Source: JABDCI01 sp964475835
Lineage (GTDB): Bacteria; Verrucomicrobiota; Verrucomicrobiia; JABWAM01
Assembly (NCBI GenBank): GCA_964475835.1
Contig: CAYYYL010000020.1
Coordinates: 1 to 49,097 of the forward strand
Length of the DNA: 49,097 nucleotides
Reading direction: 5' to 3'
Shown here: piece by piece, positions 49,067-49,097 of the stretch
How the letters are laid out: each line of letters starts with the position of its first letter
Numbering within the stretch: position 1 is the first letter of the stretch
Notes under the pieces: generated by a model
Seen by the model: the letters and a program-made list of their open reading frames with translations, nothing else
The model's database searches: none
What the model was told of the DNA's origin: nothing
Made by a program: the position numbers and the translations under genes

Positions 49067-49097
49067 TATGTTCACCGTTGGTTGTCAGGGGTCTGAT

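Overview
This is a moderately GC-rich bacterial chromosome segment with about 43 protein genes, most of them recognisable. The organism appears to be Gram-negative: it has a heptosyltransferase-like GT9 enzyme inside a glycosyltransferase cluster, a lipoprotein, a GST-like protein, MscS, and signal-peptide proteins. I cannot place it at phylum level from sequence alone. Many starts lack a clear Shine-Dalgarno. The intergenic spaces carry an unusual number of short palindromic repeat families, a picture I associate loosely with environmental lineages such as Verrucomicrobiota/PVC. That placement is a guess.

Layout. 1-8.8 kb: TPR protein, subtilase-like protein, PIG-L/LmbE deacetylase, APC permease with a cytosolic tail, a large 712-residue SPFH protein, a probable structured RNA, and a GST-like protein. 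9-13.8 kb: carA, an exported RCC1-type protein and glmS. 13.9-16.6 kb: an operon of a small SPFH protein, a ribbon-helix-helix protein and a rhomboid protease, headed by a sigma70-type promoter whose -10 lies in a perfect 28-bp palindrome. 16.8-24.2 kb: copper-type P1B ATPase, frr, a metallo-beta-lactamase-fold hydrolase translationally coupled to an RND/MMPL exporter, and a MoeB/ThiF-rhodanese fusion. 24.3-33.7 kb: a small zinc-finger protein and a surface-polysaccharide block (GT-C-like membrane protein, GT9, three GT4, WecA/MraY-like transferase) interrupted by an MscS channel. 33.3-34.2 kb: a divergent pair of a PilZ-like protein and a standalone CZB domain.

34.2-37.7 kb holds the fatty-acid/ribosome operon coaD-yceD-rpmF-plsX-fabH on the minus strand. 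A 282-bp palindromic element sits between rpmF and plsX; its end supplies the rpmF stop codon. 37.8-43.8 kb: two small conserved or unknown proteins, recD2, a broken nucleotidyltransferase module, an IscA-type protein, a lipoprotein and an HscB-like J-protein. 44-49 kb: an RF-1-domain rescue-type factor, small membrane proteins (one interrupted by a single in-frame TGA), a TSUP transporter coupled to a GT2 enzyme, and typA/bipA.

The most interesting signals lie outside ordinary genes: (i) the 282-bp TA-ended palindromic element inside an essential operon; (ii) the SPFH-RHH-rhomboid operon with a multi-half-site operator; (iii) a roughly 165-nt candidate structured RNA with its own promoter; and (iv) at least a dozen inverted-repeat loci of different families, four of which contain or abut the stop codon of the neighbouring gene. 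No rRNA, tRNA, CRISPR array, prophage or complete insertion sequence was recognised.
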